Source: Knoellia sp. p5-6-4 (lineage in GTDB: Bacteria; Actinomycetota; Actinomycetes; Actinomycetales; Dermatophilaceae). From it: DNA of 64,000 nt. The notes under the pieces are model-generated. The model was not told the DNA's origin. It worked only from the letters and a program-made list of their open reading frames with translations, and made no database searches. Where the stretch lies: contig NZ_JARGZF010000001.1 in assembly GCF_029222705.1 (NCBI RefSeq), positions 1,360,437-1,424,436 on the forward strand, written 5' to 3'. The stretch's first letter is position 1. The number at the start of each line of letters is the position of its first letter. This document shows positions 1-6,728 of the stretch, in pieces. Both the position numbers and the translations under genes were made by a program.

Positions 1-212
1 GCGATCGGTCAGGCACCCGCTTGCCCGTCATCGAAGGCTTGGTCGTCGACAGCGCGCCCACCTCGGTGCGCCGCCTGGAGAACCTCGCTCCGATCCATGA
101 CTCCCACCACGAGGTCCGGCCGGACGGCATCGGTCCGCGGATCTACGACCCGGAGACCAAGCAGACCGTGCTCAGCGTCCAGCGAGCTGCGGAGGAGGAG
201 GGCCAGCGATGA
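1..212 (+). CDS. C-terminal end of a conserved element protein, possibly a transfer ATPase (partial)
   Basis: An open frame enters from the left edge (codons in register with base 3) and gives about 69 C-terminal residues before TGA at 210-212. The next gene starts with ATG at 209, overlapping this stop by four bases, so the two are almost certainly co-transcribed and translationally coupled. No catalytic motif is present in the visible piece. Because a membrane protein and a NlpC/P60 hydrolase follow, the place corresponds to where AICE transfer modules often carry a VirB4-like or other conjugation ATPase. That identification rests on context only; the missing N-terminal part would be needed to decide it. 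Confidence 0.6.
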   Translation, partial: DRSGTRLPVIEGLVVDSAPTSVRRLENLAPIHDSHHEVRPDGIGPRIYDPETKQTVLSVQRAAEEEGQR

Positions 213-826
213 GCGGGGAACTGGGTCGCGCCCTGCGGTGGCCGCTGTGGTCGTGGCGGAACCTCACCATCACGGCCGTGCTCACGCTCGCCCTGCTCGC
301 CGTTGTCGGTCGAGCCACAGACGGTCAGGCCTCGCCGCATCCGGCCGCAGCCCCAGCCACCACATCGCCGAGCGTCTCGACCCAAGGGACCACTCCGGCC
401 TCCAGTTCCCCGCCAGCACGGAGGCCCACGACGACGACGGTCTCCACGTCGGCTCCGTCCGCTTCCAGTCCGGTCACGAAGCAGTCCGCCACCGCGGTGG
501 CCTCTGCCTTCGTCCGCGCGTGGTCCAGCGACGGCAGCAGGGACGCTTGGTATGCCGCCATGGAGCGGTGGGCGAGCCCCGAGCTGCTGCGGTCACTCGC
601 CTCGACCGACCCCGCGCAGGTGCCCGCTGACCGAGTGACGGGAGATGCACGACTCGTCTCCTCGGCCAAGACCTCCGCGACCGTGCTGGTCCCCACGGAC
701 GGCGGCGAGGTGCTGGTCACGCTGTCAGCTTCTGATGGTGGTTGGAAGGCGCGAGACATCGCCCCCGCCGACGCACCCCCAGCGGCCGAGACGCCCTCGC
801 TGACCCGGACGACACCGGGGAACTGA
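209..826 (+). CDS. Single-pass membrane protein of the transfer module, VirB8/TcpC-like (putative)
   Basis: The protein has 205 residues. A short cytoplasmic N-terminus is followed by one hydrophobic segment at about residues 16-36, a Ser/Thr/Pro-rich linker to about residue 88, and a compact C-terminal domain beginning near the motif ASAFVRAW. This layout of one membrane helix, an extended linker and a small outer domain is that of TcpC/VirB8-type conjugation proteins, but I cannot see enough sequence identity to be certain. The start overlaps the preceding stop (ATGA), and the next gene, a wall hydrolase, begins one base after this stop. The location between a possible ATPase and a peptidoglycan hydrolase supports a structural role in the envelope part of the transfer machine. 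Confidence 0.6.
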   Translation: MSGELGRALRWPLWSWRNLTITAVLTLALLAVVGRATDGQASPHPAAAPATTSPSVSTQGTTPASSSPPARRPTTTTVSTSAPSASSPVTKQSATAVASAFVRAWSSDGSRDAWYAAMERWASPELLRSLASTDPAQVPADRVTGDARLVSSAKTSATVLVPTDGGEVLVTLSASDGGWKARDIAPADAPPAAETPSLTRTTPGN

Positions 827-827
827 G

Positions 828-1949
828 ATGCCTGTAGCCCTGCTTGCCATTGCCGGGCACAGTCTCCGCAGACTGTTGCTGCGCCGGCTGGCGAAGGTCG
901 CTCTCGTCGCCCTTCCCGTGGTGGTTGTTGCCGGCGTGGCGGTCGCATTGCTCGCCGTGCTGGTCCTTCGCGGCTCCGAAGGCGACCAAGACGGCGGCTA
1001 CGCAGGGGGCCAGTGCTCCTCCGTCACCGCTGCGACTGCCGTGACGGTGGCTGACCTGACTCCCGAGCAGGTGTCGAACGCACAGACCATCGTGGCGGTC
1101 GGGCGCCAGCTCAAGGTCCCCCCCTACGGATGGGTGATTGCCGTCGCGACCGCGATGCAGGAGTCCACCCTGCGCAACATCGACTACGGCCACCTCGACA
1201 GCCTCGGGCTCTTTCAGCAACGGGATGATTGGGGCAGTCGGGCTGAACGCTTGGACCCAGCGGTGGCGGCTCGACTCTTCTACGCCGGTGGTCGCGGCGG
1301 CCAGCCAGGGCTGCTGGACGTCAAGGACTTCCAGTCAATGCCGCTCACCGCCGCGGCGCAGGAGGTCCAGGCCAGCGCGTTCCCCGGCGCTTACGCGAGG
1401 TGGGAGCCGCTTGCGCGGGAAGTTGTGGCGGACCCCACCGTGCTGTCGGCGACCTGCTACGACTCAATCTCCTACACGGGTGATGGCACTCCCGGCGCGA
1501 GGGCGGTCGCCGGCGCCCTTCGCTGGCTCGGCACTCCCTACAGCTGGGGCGGCGGCGGACCTTCCGGACCGAGCCTCGGCTTCGGGCCCGGGGCCACGAC
1601 GGTCGGCTTCGACTGCTCCTCGCTGGCTCAGTTCGCCTGGAGGCAGGTTGGCGTCAGTCTCCCCCGAGTGACAGACGCCCAAGCCGCCTCGCTCCCCCAC
1701 GTCCCGCCCGGCTCACCGCTGCAGGCGGGAGACCTCCTCTTCTTCGCCACACCTGGCGCAGAGGGTGGCAGCTACGGCCACATGGGTATCTACGACGGCC
1801 AAGGCAACATGGTCCACGCCCCGCGGACCGGCAAGACGGTCGAGGTGGTGCACGACGTCATGTCAGTCCCCTACTTCCGCGACCGGCTCGCGGTTATCGC
1901 TCGCCCCACTCCCCCTTCGTCTGATGAGGCGGTGGCAGCCAATGGCTGA
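828..1949 (+). CDS. Bifunctional transglycosylase-like / NlpC/P60 (C40) peptidoglycan hydrolase
   Basis: The protein has 373 residues. One membrane segment lies at about residues 22-47, so the rest is predicted to face the cell wall. The middle part resembles a lysozyme-like transglycosylase domain, with a candidate catalytic Glu in the motif MQESTL near residue 107. The C-terminal part is an NlpC/P60 domain, with the catalytic Cys in FDCSSL near residue 264 and the His in YGHMGIYDG near residue 319. Proteins of this type open peptidoglycan locally so that a conjugation channel can cross the wall. It starts one base after the stop of the upstream membrane protein, and its own stop lies inside the start of the next gene, so it belongs to the transfer operon. 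Confidence 0.88.
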   Translation: MPVALLAIAGHSLRRLLLRRLAKVALVALPVVVVAGVAVALLAVLVLRGSEGDQDGGYAGGQCSSVTAATAVTVADLTPEQVSNAQTIVAVGRQLKVPPYGWVIAVATAMQESTLRNIDYGHLDSLGLFQQRDDWGSRAERLDPAVAARLFYAGGRGGQPGLLDVKDFQSMPLTAAAQEVQASAFPGAYARWEPLAREVVADPTVLSATCYDSISYTGDGTPGARAVAGALRWLGTPYSWGGGGPSGPSLGFGPGATTVGFDCSSLAQFAWRQVGVSLPRVTDAQAASLPHVPPGSPLQAGDLLFFATPGAEGGSYGHMGIYDGQGNMVHAPRTGKTVEVVHDVMSVPYFRDRLAVIARPTPPSSDEAVAANG

Positions 1950-2589
1950 GTTGGCTGGTGCCGCTACCCAGTCCCTTCACGCCGCTCCACCGGCCCTTTT
2001 GATTCGGCGGGCCTCGGAGGCCGAGGTTGGCCTGGTGGGACGACGTGGCCGGTTCTTGTTGAGCAGCCACGACCCCTCCGGTGACTGGCTCGCTTACGGG
2101 TGGAGAGATGGTCTACGGATGGTCTCCGATGTGGTGGAACCGGTGCAGGACCTCGACGAGCCGGCGGTCTGGGTGCAGGAGGAGCGCGACTTCTACGGGA
2201 AGACGAAATCCATCAACCGGTATGCCGTGGGCCTCTCGCGCGTGTGGGTCGAGCAGTACGTCTCCTGCGAGTCACCGACGCTGGACGTTCGCCCACAAGA
2301 GGCTTGGCTGGAGGAGCTCAACCGCGATCCCAATGAGCCAACGCTGCGTCGCCTCCACGCCGCGCAGGGCTTCCCTGACCCCGTCGGGCGGCGCATCGTG
2401 CTGATGGACGGGACCGACGCCGAGACCGATCTGAGGGCGGTCTCACCCGTCAGGATGACCGACGACGGTGAGCTCGCCATCGCTGTCATGGCCGAACGCG
2501 ACTGGTACCGGTGGGGCGAGCGGAGCTACGGACCGGAGCCGCATCCCAGCCTGCGGTGGATGCCTGCGGCACAGGTGTGGGTCGAATGA
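1942..2589 (+). CDS. Conserved hypothetical protein of the element (215 aa)
   Basis: The start ATG at 1942 lies within the end of the NlpC/P60 gene, an 8-base overlap, which fixes both the start and the operon membership. The protein is soluble, acidic and rich in Trp, with no signal peptide or membrane segment and no motif that I recognise. The sequence looks well formed, with balanced composition and strong third-position GC. Being last in the transfer operon, it may be an accessory or regulatory factor for transfer, but nothing in the sequence shows a specific activity. A long reading frame that continues upstream into the hydrolase gene is a shadow frame and was trimmed. Confidence 0.7.
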   Translation: MAELAGAATQSLHAAPPALLIRRASEAEVGLVGRRGRFLLSSHDPSGDWLAYGWRDGLRMVSDVVEPVQDLDEPAVWVQEERDFYGKTKSINRYAVGLSRVWVEQYVSCESPTLDVRPQEAWLEELNRDPNEPTLRRLHAAQGFPDPVGRRIVLMDGTDAETDLRAVSPVRMTDDGELAIAVMAERDWYRWGERSYGPEPHPSLRWMPAAQVWVE

Positions 2590-2630
2590 GCTCGACCGGT
2601 CAGAAGGTCCGAAGGGTCAGCACATGGAGG

Positions 2631-2945
2631 TCAGGTCTTGCCTGCCCTCGGAGCCGGCGAGACGAGATCCGCCGACAACCACTGCTGGACCAGTGTGACC
2701 CTGTGGCCCTCCTGGACGGCATAGGCCACCAAGGCCTCCCACATGCCTTCACCGAGAGATCGCCACTCGAGGAGGAGCCCGGGGTGTGGGCCGGGTGCGC
2801 CGTCGGGACCGCGGACCCAGCAATGCCGTTGCGCCGGCTTCTGCGCTCGGGACTCTCGCGGAGGGGTCCGTACCTCGCCTGGTGCCGGGCTGACCGGGCG
2901 GTCACGGAGCGGCGCCCCCCGCCGATAGCCCATGCCGCCTGCCAT
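2631..2945 (-). CDS. Small conserved hypothetical protein, opposite strand (104 aa)
   Basis: This gene faces left between the transfer operon and the XRE regulator. The N-terminal part is rich in Arg and Pro. The C-terminal half reads like a genuine compact domain (HCWVRGPDG, then GLLLEWR, then VQQWLSADLV), a pattern I associate with short actinobacterial hypothetical proteins of unknown role, though I cannot name a family. There is no clear Shine-Dalgarno sequence before ATG 2945, and a second ATG 12 bases downstream is equally possible. A competing longer minus-strand frame (2600-3052) is Arg/Ser-rich and looks like a shadow. It converges on the upstream operon and diverges from the XRE gene. 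Confidence 0.5.
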   Translation of the reverse strand: MAGGMGYRRGAPLRDRPVSPAPGEVRTPPRESRAQKPAQRHCWVRGPDGAPGPHPGLLLEWRSLGEGMWEALVAYAVQEGHRVTLVQQWLSADLVSPAPRAGKT

Positions 2946-3044
2946 GAGGCCAGCATCCCACGCCCTCGAACACTTGTACGAACCCCGCAGAATCTCGGGC
3001 CGGCCAAAGCGCGACTCGACCCGGGCACCGTCTGTATGCTCGCT

Positions 3045-3062
3045 CTATGCATTACTGCATTG
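3045..3062 (+). promoter_or_regulatory. Inverted-repeat operator upstream of the XRE regulator gene
   Basis: The site reads CTATGCA, four spacer bases, then TGCATTG. The inner arms ATGCA and TGCAT are perfectly inverted. A possible -10 element (TATGCT, 3035-3040) lies directly upstream, so a bound protein would cover the transcription start. The same arrangement recurs twice before the Pra-like gene (9742-9759 and 9765-9782). Autoregulation by the adjacent XRE protein is inferred. Confidence 0.65.
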
Positions 3063-3071
3063 AGCCCTCAC

Positions 3072-3902
3072 ATGCCTGAGGCGACCCAGATTCGCGTCGG
3101 CGAGCAATTGCGCCGCATCCGGGAGTCCGCAGGCCTCTCAGGGTCAGCTGTTGCCCGTGAACTGGGCTGGTCGCAGTCCAAGGTGTCCCGGGTCGAGACC
3201 GGCCGCTTCGGCGCCTCCCTGGAAGAGGTGGCACAGCTCCTCAACTACTACGGCGTGCCGGAGGAGGTCCGGGCCGAGATCCTGGCATCGGTCGCGCGCC
3301 ACGAGGGCATGGAGGGTGCCTGGGTAGTGCGGGCTGGCGGCAGTCCTCGACGCCAGGCGGAGGTCGCCACGGTTGAGTCCCGCGTCGTCGGCCTGTCGCA
3401 GTACCAGGCACTCTGGTTCCCGGGCCTTCTTCAGTCCGCTGATTACGCGGCGGCGATCGCAAAGTCAGGAGGCTTCGGCCCGCAAGGCGCGTTCGTCGAA
3501 CGACGCCAACAGCGGCAGGAGACGCTTCGAGCCCGCAAAGACGTCAGCTACCGGGTCGTCCTCGAGGAGCAAGCACTCACTCTTTCCCCTGGCGCCGGGT
3601 CGGTGATGGCGACGCAGCTCGACCATGTCCTCGAGGCGATGGACCAAGGCTTCGTAGACCTTCGGATCCGGCCCCAGGACGCCACGAACGCCGTGTTCGC
3701 CTCCAGCTCGTTCGTGATCTACGACTTTGCCACTGGCCCACCTGTCGTCCTGGCGGAGGCGCAGACCGCGGACCTGTACCTGTCAGCGGAAGGTGACGTC
3801 GCGGCATACCGGGAGCTCTTCACCCGGCTCCAGAAGAACGCACTCGGTCGCAAGGAGTCACGTGCGGCGGTCGAGTCGGCGCGGCGTCGAGTGGCGTCGT
3901 GA
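3072..3902 (+). CDS. XRE-family helix-turn-helix regulator with DUF5753 domain
   Basis: The protein has 276 residues. Residues 8-65 form an XRE helix-turn-helix (LRRIRESAGLSGSAVARELG, then SQSKVSRVETGR). The remainder, from about residue 95, is the DUF5753 domain (FPGLLQSADYA and the later FVIYDFA/VVLAEAQTADLY motifs) typical of actinobacterial regulators paired with DUF397 proteins. I chose ATG 3072 because the HTH begins ten residues later; the open frame extends far upstream but encodes unrelated sequence. A palindromic operator lies 10 bases upstream. Its repeats near the Pra-like gene suggest that this protein represses excision and replication, the job done by the GntR-type KorSA in pSAM2. 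The next gene encodes a DUF397 protein, a classic partner. Confidence 0.9.
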   Translation: MPEATQIRVGEQLRRIRESAGLSGSAVARELGWSQSKVSRVETGRFGASLEEVAQLLNYYGVPEEVRAEILASVARHEGMEGAWVVRAGGSPRRQAEVATVESRVVGLSQYQALWFPGLLQSADYAAAIAKSGGFGPQGAFVERRQQRQETLRARKDVSYRVVLEEQALTLSPGAGSVMATQLDHVLEAMDQGFVDLRIRPQDATNAVFASSSFVIYDFATGPPVVLAEAQTADLYLSAEGDVAAYRELFTRLQKNALGRKESRAAVESARRRVAS

Positions 3903-3922
3903 ATCCAACCGAGGGGAATCGC

Positions 3923-4141
3923 ATGGATGAGAAGTGGCTGACCGCACGGTGGCGCAAGAGCATCATCAGCGACACGGGCGGGTGTGTGGAGGTGGCTTAC
4001 TCGGATGGCGCCGTCGGAGTCCGGGACACCAAAGCGCAGGGCATCGGGCCAATCCTTGAGTTCAACGAGCGGGAGTGGCGCGCCTTCATCGCGGGTGCCC
4101 AGAACGGCGAGTTCGACTACGACCTCCTGCGGTCTGAATGA
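3923..4141 (+). CDS. DUF397 domain protein, partner of the XRE/DUF5753 regulator
   Basis: This 72-residue protein is essentially one DUF397 domain, recognisable by W(R)KSIISDTGGCVEVAY, then VRDTKAQG, then the end motif EWRAFIAGAQNGEFD. Such proteins are almost always encoded next to XRE/DUF5753 regulators in actinobacteria and modulate them; some pairs have been proposed to act like toxin-antitoxin modules. I prefer ATG 3923, which has GAGGGGA six bases upstream. A GTG at 3899 overlapping the regulator stop is the alternative and would add eight residues. The stop overlaps the start of the MFS gene by four bases (ATGA), so regulator, DUF397 protein and exporter form one operon. Confidence 0.85.
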   Translation: MDEKWLTARWRKSIISDTGGCVEVAYSDGAVGVRDTKAQGIGPILEFNEREWRAFIAGAQNGEFDYDLLRSE

Positions 4142-5373
4142 CTGAGCAGATGGCGGCGCAGGAGTCGACCGAGGCCCCCACGTCGCGGGGTCTTGGTCGG
4201 CTGCTTGCCTCCACAGGGGTCTCCATCGCCGGGCAGGGCATGGTCATCGCTGCCGTGCCACTCATGGCGGCATCCCTAACCCGCAACCCGGTCGGTGTGT
4301 CGATCACTGTGGCCGCCACGTATGCCGCATGGCTGATCGCTGGCCTGCCGGCAGGGGCCCTTGTGGACCGATGGTCGCGGCGGTCGACCATGGTCTTCGC
4401 CGACATCGTGCGCGCGGTACTGCTCGGTGGCTTCGCCTGGGCAATTGCGGCTGAGCTGGGCTCGGTATGGCTGCTGACCTTGGTCGTGTTCCTCGTAGGT
4501 GTTGCCGGGTGCTTCTTCGACCCTGCTGCACAGGCAGCCATTCCGGCGGTGGTCGGCCGCGACGTCAAGACCTTGGCCTCGGCCAACAGCCGACTCTGGA
4601 GTCTTGACCTCCTAGGCAGGTCGTTGCTCGGCCCACCCCTGGGAGCCGCCCTCTTCGCGGTTGCGGCTGCGCTGCCGTTCGGCCTGAACTCTGGGACTTT
4701 TCTCATTTCGGCCGCACTGCTTGCAGGCCTGAGCCTTGGACGGCCTGTGTCCGAATCGGTGAAGCAGGCCAGTATTTCCGCATCGGTCGCAGAGGGACTG
4801 CGCTTCCTGTTTCGGCATCGCGAGCTGCGGGCGTTGACCATTGGCATGGCCACCTTCAACTTCGTCTACAACCTCGCCTACGCGACCCTCGTGCTCTTTG
4901 CCCAGGACCGGCTTGGCCTCGATGACCGTGCATTCGGCCTGCTCCTGGCGATGCTTGCGGTGGGTGGCCTTGTAGCGGCCGGTATCAGCAGCAAGCTTGG
5001 GGGGCGAGCCAGTCCGCTGCATATCTACGCTGCTTGCTTGGCCGCCCAAGCTTTGGCGTGGGGCTTCATAGTCGTGGTCCAACGTCCAGTAGTAGCCGCA
5101 GCCGCCTTGGTTCTTGTCGGTATGGCGAGCATGACCGCGACGGTGATCGGAGCTGCCGCTCGCCAGTCGCTTACTCCGGACGACAAACTGGGAAGAGTCA
5201 GCGCCGGCACCCGGGCAGTCGGACTTGGCTCTGGCGCTGTTGGCGCCCTGATGGGCGGATGGGCAGCACAGGTCTTAGGCCTAGGTGCCCCGTTCTTGGG
5301 TGCGGCCGTTGCTGCAACCGCCGCCGCGCTTTGGTTCGCTCTTCACGGTGAGAGCACAGCCTCCAGCAGTTGA
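4138..5373 (+). CDS. MFS transporter, DHA3-like drug/metabolite exporter
   Basis: The protein has 411 residues with about twelve hydrophobic segments. The loop between segments 2 and 3 holds the MFS signature GALVDRWSRRSTMV, and a second conserved stretch, GCFFDPAAQAAIPAVV, is typical of the EntS/macrolide-exporter (DHA3) group. Export of a small molecule in exchange for protons at the cytoplasmic membrane is therefore likely, with the substrate unknown. It starts inside the stop of the DUF397 gene and is the last gene of the XRE-DUF397-MFS operon, so it is probably under the control of that regulator. It is element cargo rather than a transfer function. There is no signal peptide; the first segment starts near residue 25. 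Confidence 0.85.
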   Translation: MTEQMAAQESTEAPTSRGLGRLLASTGVSIAGQGMVIAAVPLMAASLTRNPVGVSITVAATYAAWLIAGLPAGALVDRWSRRSTMVFADIVRAVLLGGFAWAIAAELGSVWLLTLVVFLVGVAGCFFDPAAQAAIPAVVGRDVKTLASANSRLWSLDLLGRSLLGPPLGAALFAVAAALPFGLNSGTFLISAALLAGLSLGRPVSESVKQASISASVAEGLRFLFRHRELRALTIGMATFNFVYNLAYATLVLFAQDRLGLDDRAFGLLLAMLAVGGLVAAGISSKLGGRASPLHIYAACLAAQALAWGFIVVVQRPVVAAAALVLVGMASMTATVIGAAARQSLTPDDKLGRVSAGTRAVGLGSGAVGALMGGWAAQVLGLGAPFLGAAVAATAAALWFALHGESTASSS

Positions 5374-5750
5374 CTCGCTCCAACCTCGCCGAAGCCCCGC
5401 GCCCCCAGGCCTTGCCAGGCCGCAACTGCGCGCGGTCCACCACAGGGCTCGCAGGACGGCCCTGCGCCTCCGCCCGCAGCTGCGCACCCGGGGGCGAGCG
5501 GCATCGCCTGCACCCTGCGTGACCGCGGCTCGTCTTCTGTCGCCAAGTCCCTCAGTCTCAGCAGATTCGGCCGACGAGGAGCGCAACCCCTGGCCGCCGA
5601 CTCGAGGACAGCACGTGCAGGCATCCAACGGAGGGTCAAGATCTAAGTAGCTGAGTGAACTATCTGAGGGATAGCACCCGATGTGGCCTTAGCCATGCCG
5701 GCGCGACGGTGATCCCATCAACACCCGCACCTCGGCGAAGGACCACGACC
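5374..5750. other. Gene-free stretch after the MFS gene
   Basis: About 377 bases hold no reading frame that I trust. Several overlapping frames here are Arg/Pro-rich shadows. A small stem, CTATC-TGAG-GGATAG, lies near 5660-5675 but has no T-run. The promoter of the small secreted protein at 5751 must lie in the right half, though I see no convincing -35/-10 pair. Confidence 0.4.
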
Positions 5751-5993
5751 ATGACCACCACCGCAAAGCACCCGCGCCGGTTTCTGGCGCTCACGGTCAG
5801 CACGCTCCTCCTCATCGGGACCAACGCCATCTCGGCCACGGCGCGTCCCGATGCTGGCGACAGCAACACTTCGGCGGCTCCTACAGCCGCCGAGCACCGA
5901 TGCTCGCTTACCCGCGTCGGTGTCCAGTACGTGAAGTGCGACAACCTCACCGGGAACGGCGTGCCAGCACCGGCTTGGTTGAGGAGCAGGTAG
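5751..5993 (+). CDS. Small secreted protein with N-terminal signal peptide (80 aa)
   Basis: ATG 5751 is preceded by AAGGA at a suitable distance. The first residues include two Arg and one Lys, followed by a hydrophobic stretch (FLALTVSTLLLIG) and an AxA-like site near SATA at about residues 29-32. Export with cleavage would leave a mature peptide of about 50 residues with two cysteines (RCSLTRVGVQYVKC) that could form one disulfide. I recognise no family. It lies in the AICE cargo region, 217 bases before a small lipoprotein gene and upstream of a large LuxR regulator. A signalling or inhibitory peptide is conceivable, but nothing shows it directly. Confidence 0.6.
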   Translation: MTTTAKHPRRFLALTVSTLLLIGTNAISATARPDAGDSNTSAAPTAAEHRCSLTRVGVQYVKCDNLTGNGVPAPAWLRSR

Positions 5994-6064
5994 CCGACTC
6001 ACCGACGGCGCTCAGATCCCGCCCTGTCAGGTGATGTCAGCGTCCCTGCGGCGCGCTCTGACTT

Positions 6065-6080
6065 GATCCGTGTTGCGTGG
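6065..6080 (+). repeat. Direct repeat copy 1 (GAT-N-CGTGTTGCGTGG)
   Basis: A 16-base word with one variable base occurs here and again at 6702-6717, immediately before the LuxR coding region. This copy lies 130 bases upstream of the lipoprotein gene. Two copies of such a word within 640 bases are not expected by chance. A shared regulator-binding site or promoter element is a reasonable guess. Confidence 0.5.
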
Positions 6081-6209
6081 GACCGACACCGAACAGCGGT
6101 CTCAAGATCTCCTACCCATCGATCTCGGCGAAAGTCGCCGCCACTGTGCACACCTAGCTCGCCGTCCCGTGCAGCGCGTGCACCACCTCCCGGCCCAAAG
6201 GAGGACGAA

Positions 6210-6503
6210 ATGAAGAGGCAACTGACCTCACTCGCCATCGTGGCAGGCGTGGCAGTGCTCGCCGCTACCGGCTGCGAGACACGCTCCCTTCCCACCCCTC
6301 TCGTGGGGAGCACCCCGACCCCCACCTTCACAACCATTCGCGGAGGCGACGGCTTGCCCCCGCGGCTCGAGGTATCGGCATCCGATTGCACCCTTCGGGG
6401 GCGCGCACGGGTTGGGCCGCGTCGCTCCCAAGTCTTGATGGGACCCGATTGCCCACCCTGGACCGCACACCCCAAGCAGGTATGCCCCCAGAAGAACAGG
6501 TAG
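6210..6503 (+). CDS. Small lipoprotein of unknown function (97 aa)
   Basis: A strong Shine-Dalgarno sequence (AAAGGAGG) precedes ATG 6210. The N-terminus MKRQ, a hydrophobic core and the lipobox LAATGC place a lipidated Cys at residue 22, so the mature protein should be anchored on the outer face of the membrane. The rest is a Thr/Pro-rich stretch followed by a segment with three more cysteines (ASDC, GPDC, QVC). I recognise no family. Its neighbours are a small secreted protein upstream and a LuxR/LAL regulator downstream, all on the same strand with intergenic gaps of about 200 bases, so they probably have separate promoters. The paired repeat at 6065 and 6702 may tie it to the regulator. 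Confidence 0.65.
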   Translation: MKRQLTSLAIVAGVAVLAATGCETRSLPTPLVGSTPTPTFTTIRGGDGLPPRLEVSASDCTLRGRARVGPRRSQVLMGPDCPPWTAHPKQVCPQKNR

Positions 6504-6701
6504 CGCTCACGCACGGGTGGCCACCGTGCTACGGAGTCACACAGGGGCGGTGCGCAGCCGAAGCAGTGAGGCGGCTGACAGCCGCCTCGTTCCGGTCAGC
6601 GCGCGGGGCGTAGCCGATATGCAGCCACTGATCGCTTCCACCCCGATGTCAGGGCACCCAACAGCTTTGACACAAGGTCACGTCATTCGTTCGACGTATC
6701 G

Positions 6702-6717
6702 GATGCGTGTTGCGTGG
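6702..6717 (+). repeat. Direct repeat copy 2 (GAT-N-CGTGTTGCGTGG)
   Basis: This is the second copy of the word at 6065-6080, differing at one base. It ends 11 bases before the preferred LuxR start (ATG 6729), so it lies at the promoter or in the leader of that gene. A TTGACA-like hexamer occurs at 6667-6672. Confidence 0.5.
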
Positions 6718-6728
6718 AGAATGAGGTT

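Noticed and set aside
2511-3071. Upstream extension of the XRE regulator frame by 187 codons
   Set aside because: The extension crosses the operator and encodes low-complexity Arg/Pro sequence; the helix-turn-helix begins right after ATG 3072.
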